From an uncultured Woeseiaceae bacterium (lineage in GTDB: Bacteria; Pseudomonadota; Gammaproteobacteria; Steroidobacterales; Woeseiaceae): a stretch of DNA of 7,647 nt. Positions 5,651 to 7,647 of the stretch are shown here, piece by piece. Within the stretch, counting starts at the first letter, position 1; the number at the start of each line of letters is the position of its first letter. Where the stretch lies: positions 1 through 7,647 of the forward strand of contig CALZHX010000295.1 of assembly GCA_945787435.1 (NCBI GenBank), written 5' to 3'. The notes below the pieces were generated by a model, which was given only the letters and a program-made list of their open reading frames with translations, ran no database searches and was not told the DNA's origin. Both the position numbers and the translations under genes were made by a program.

Positions 5651-6931
5651 TCAGAATACGGCGCCCGCCTCTGCAAGGAGAGTGATCAGGGCGATGTGAA
5701 TTGCAAGGTGTGCATTCTCGTTCTTCCACGACTCGTTCGGGGCATGAGCGTTTGCGCCGACGCCTCCACGGCTAAGCGTTATCGCCGGGATGCCTATGGA
5801 GATCGGGTAGTTGGCATCGGTCGAGGATATCTGCAGGTCAGGCTCGATGCCGAGTGCATTCATTGCGGCTGCCGCTGTTTGCACAAGGGGCGACTCGACG
5901 TCACCTCGAGCGGCAGGGCGCGTGCCGATACGCTCGACATCGACCGTCAATTCCTCGCCGCCCAAACGCGCTGCATTTTCATCTTGCAGGGCTTTTTGTA
6001 CAGCACGTTGTAAAACTGCGTCGACTGCATCGAGCTTCGCCTGATCGCCGGATCGCAGATCAACCTCCATCCAAGACTCGAACGCGATCGAGTTAACCGA
6101 TGTGCCGCCGCCGATTCGGCCGACGTTGTACGTCGTTTTACTGCCGCTGGACGTGACCTCACCGGCATTTTCGACGAACGCTGAAATCGCGCGACCCATC
6201 GCATGGTGCGGGCTGGCCCTGCCGAAGGCGCCCCAGGAGTGGCCTCCCGGTCCTTTGTAGGTAACCCGATAGCGGTGCGAGCCCACACCGCCATATACGA
6301 GGCGATTGGCCTTGCCACCATCGACGGCGATCATGGCATCGATTCGCGGGCCTCCTTTGCGGAACAGATATTTAACACCGCGAAGGTCGCCGAGTCCTTC
6401 CTCGCCAACATTGCCGACGAACAGCACGTCGGCGTCGGTTTCAATGCTGTGTTGCTGCATCGTACGGAGAATCGCGAGAACGACGACCAGCCCGCGTGTG
6501 TTGTCACCAACACCTGGTGCATACAAGGTATCGCCGTCTATTTTGACCGTGACATCAGTCTCGGCAGGGAAGACGGTGTCGAGATGGGCCGATAGCACTA
6601 CCGTTCGGTCTCCGCTGCGGCCGGGGCGTCGACCGATGACATTGCCTTCTTCGTCGATGGAGACATCGGTCAGTCCGGCCTCGCGGAGCTTCTGCCCGAA
6701 ACGCTGCGCGCGCATCTCTTCAGCAAATGGTGGAGCCGGGATCTCGGTGAGTTCGATCGTCTCGTCGAGCAGTTGTGCGTCGGATGCCACGATGTCTCCC
6801 ATCGCTTGGTGGACGATCGAATTGTCCATAAGACCTGAGACCTGTTGTTGTGGATCCGCGGCTGAAACAGCACTGGCGGTAAATGAAAAAAAAGCCAGCA
6901 AGCAGTATTTTGTTTTGGCGACACGCGGCAT
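5651..6931 (-). CDS. Exported M20-family zinc metallopeptidase
   Basis: A 426-residue protein from the ATG at 6931, chosen because it opens directly into a signal peptide (MPRVAKTKYCLLAFFSFTASAVSA). The GTG at 7054 would add an implausible extension and run under the divergent lipoprotein gene. All dinuclear-zinc landmarks of the M20 fold are visible: HLD (His116, Asp118), GVGDNTRG (bridging Asp143), GEEG (catalytic Glu177 and ligand Glu178), VDGG (Asp204) and the final NAHAPNE (His395). The dimerisation (lid) domain spans about 213-330, with GPGGHSWGAFGRASP. It is closest in feel to PepT-like/M20 dipeptidases, but substrate cannot be read from sequence; amidohydrolase or carboxypeptidase activity is possible. 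The signal peptide implies periplasmic peptide degradation. The Shine-Dalgarno is weak. Confidence 0.88.
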   Translation of the reverse strand: MPRVAKTKYCLLAFFSFTASAVSAADPQQQVSGLMDNSIVHQAMGDIVASDAQLLDETIELTEIPAPPFAEEMRAQRFGQKLREAGLTDVSIDEEGNVIGRRPGRSGDRTVVLSAHLDTVFPAETDVTVKIDGDTLYAPGVGDNTRGLVVVLAILRTMQQHSIETDADVLFVGNVGEEGLGDLRGVKYLFRKGGPRIDAMIAVDGGKANRLVYGGVGSHRYRVTYKGPGGHSWGAFGRASPHHAMGRAISAFVENAGEVTSSGSKTTYNVGRIGGGTSVNSIAFESWMEVDLRSGDQAKLDAVDAVLQRAVQKALQDENAARLGGEELTVDVERIGTRPAARGDVESPLVQTAAAAMNALGIEPDLQISSTDANYPISIGIPAITLSRGGVGANAHAPNESWKNENAHLAIHIALITLLAEAGAVF

Positions 6932-6934
6932 AAT
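6929..6934 (+). promoter_or_regulatory. Weak candidate -10 (CATAAT) for the DUF4136 lipoprotein gene
   Basis: CATAAT matches TATAAT in five of six places and lies 62 bp before the lipoprotein ATG, overlapping the first codon of the divergent peptidase gene. The -35 region at the right spacing (TATTTT, 6906-6911) is poor. The divergent gap is only 65 bp, so promoters for both genes must be here or inside the coding ends. Low support. Confidence 0.2.
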
Positions 6935-6996
6935 TGGCTCTGGTAGTAGGACATTCGTCGAACCGCCAAGATACCTGAAATCAAGGAGAACTCGAA

Positions 6997-7614
6997 ATGC
7001 AGATTCACCAACCATGGCGGCAAATCGGCCGACTGATTCCTCTGTTGTCGGCACTTGCTGTTGTCGGTTGTGCCAGCGTCCCCAACATACTGACGGACTA
7101 CGACCGAGGGGCGGATTTTGGTGCCTACAGCACTTACAATTTTGTAGAGGGGGCGGGTCCGGACTACGGCCAGGCGCAAAGTCTCTTTACGCAATACGTC
7201 ATCAGAGCCGTAACCATCGAAATGGAAAAACGCGGCTACACGAAGTCAGACAATCCCGATCTGTACATCAATTTTGGCGCGAAATTTGCCGATAAGCTCG
7301 ATGTGAGAACAACGTCCGCGCCGCCGATGGCAGGCGGTTACTACGGCTATCGTGGCGGCCCGTACTCCTACGGCGGGTGGGGTGGCTACGGCTACGCAAC
7401 CCAGACACATGTATCGGAGTACACCGAAGGCACATTCAACATTGACCTTATCGACAACAAACGCCGTCAGCTTGTTTGGGAAGCCGTTGGTATCGGGCGA
7501 ATAACAGATAAGAAGCGGGAGAACCTCGAGGAAACCATCATGAATGGCATTCCAGTCTACTTCTCGACTTATCCATTCGTTGCCGGAAATCCCAACTCGG
7601 TTTTAGAGAAGTAG
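6997..7614 (+). CDS. DUF4136 family lipoprotein
   Basis: A 205-residue protein with a lipoprotein signal: a basic start, a hydrophobic run (about 13-24) and a lipobox VVGC with Cys25 as the lipidated residue. The mature part begins with the DUF4136 pattern: a TDYDRGADFGAYSTYNFVE stretch (33-51), a DNPDLYINFG-like segment (85-94), and the GTFNIDLIDNKRRQLVWEAVGIGRI segment (145-169) near the C-terminus. A Gly/Tyr-rich linker (111-134, with YYGYRGG and YGGWGGYGY) lies in the middle. The Asp residue after Ser27-Val-Pro is absent, so outer-membrane sorting is likely. The family's function is unknown. The strong Shine-Dalgarno AAGGAGAA (6983-6990), 6 nt before the ATG, fixes the start. It is transcribed divergently from the M20 peptidase. 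The 33 bp after its stop hold nothing I recognise. Confidence 0.88.
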   Translation: MQIHQPWRQIGRLIPLLSALAVVGCASVPNILTDYDRGADFGAYSTYNFVEGAGPDYGQAQSLFTQYVIRAVTIEMEKRGYTKSDNPDLYINFGAKFADKLDVRTTSAPPMAGGYYGYRGGPYSYGGWGGYGYATQTHVSEYTEGTFNIDLIDNKRRQLVWEAVGIGRITDKKRENLEETIMNGIPVYFSTYPFVAGNPNSVLEK

Positions 7615-7647
7615 CGTTGGCAGACGCGCTGATAACAGGCGGCGGGA

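Noticed and set aside
5522..6013. 163-codon plus-strand open frame
   Set aside because: Crosses the DUF4956 start and the peptidase 3' end on the opposite strand; the translation looks like a random shadow.
6932..7054. GTG start extending the M20 peptidase
   Set aside because: Extension has no family similarity, masks the signal peptide and overlaps the divergent lipoprotein gene.
6306..7295. 329-codon plus-strand open frame
   Set aside because: Runs antisense to the M20 peptidase and then out of frame through the lipoprotein gene. Its composition is Ser/Arg/Pro-rich with no domain, while the opposing frame has all M20 catalytic motifs.

Overview
The window looks like ordinary chromosome from a Gram-negative proteobacterium, most likely a gammaproteobacterium. 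The evidence is an LPS gene (kdsB), an outer-membrane beta-barrel, a Cys-anchored lipoprotein, Sec signal peptides, and dense packing with moderate-to-high GC. The lineage is inferred; nothing in the sequence names a species. I see no mobile element, CRISPR array, tRNA or rRNA.

Layout. (1) Positions 3-521 hold the 3' two-thirds of kdsB (CMP-KDO synthetase). (2) Positions 554-4800 form a co-directional run with short gaps: a small exported CxxC protein (DUF2946-like), a coiled-coil outer-membrane porin, a ZnuA/TroA-type metal-binding protein, an ABC-3 family metal permease that overlaps the previous gene by 4 bp, and a secreted protein resembling the CotH kinase-like group. The first four look like a metal-acquisition operon, probably for zinc: porin across the outer membrane, binding protein in the periplasm, permease in the inner membrane. 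No ATPase gene is present. (3) On the minus strand, 6931 to 4790, lie an exported M20 metallopeptidase and then a DUF4956 membrane protein, whose 3' end overlaps the 3' end of the CotH-like gene by 11 bp. (4) Divergent from the peptidase is a DUF4136 lipoprotein (6997-7614).

The most interesting non-coding signal is a perfect 10-1-10 bp palindrome at 537-557. It contains an extended -10 promoter (TGTCATAAT) and runs over the start codon of the small CxxC protein. Its 9-1-9 geometry and ATAAT/ATTAT core resemble Fur-superfamily boxes. With a metal-uptake operon downstream, a Zur- or Fur-type operator on a nearly leaderless promoter is a reasonable hypothesis. Two more RNA or DNA structures lie at operon junctions: an inverted repeat, T-tract and GC hairpin before the porin (852-897), and a strong stem followed by four T between the porin and the binding protein (2005-2031).

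The second theme is the pairing of the CotH-like protein with DUF4956. These families are, as I recall, found together in other bacteria, so the convergent pair may be a functional unit of unknown role.
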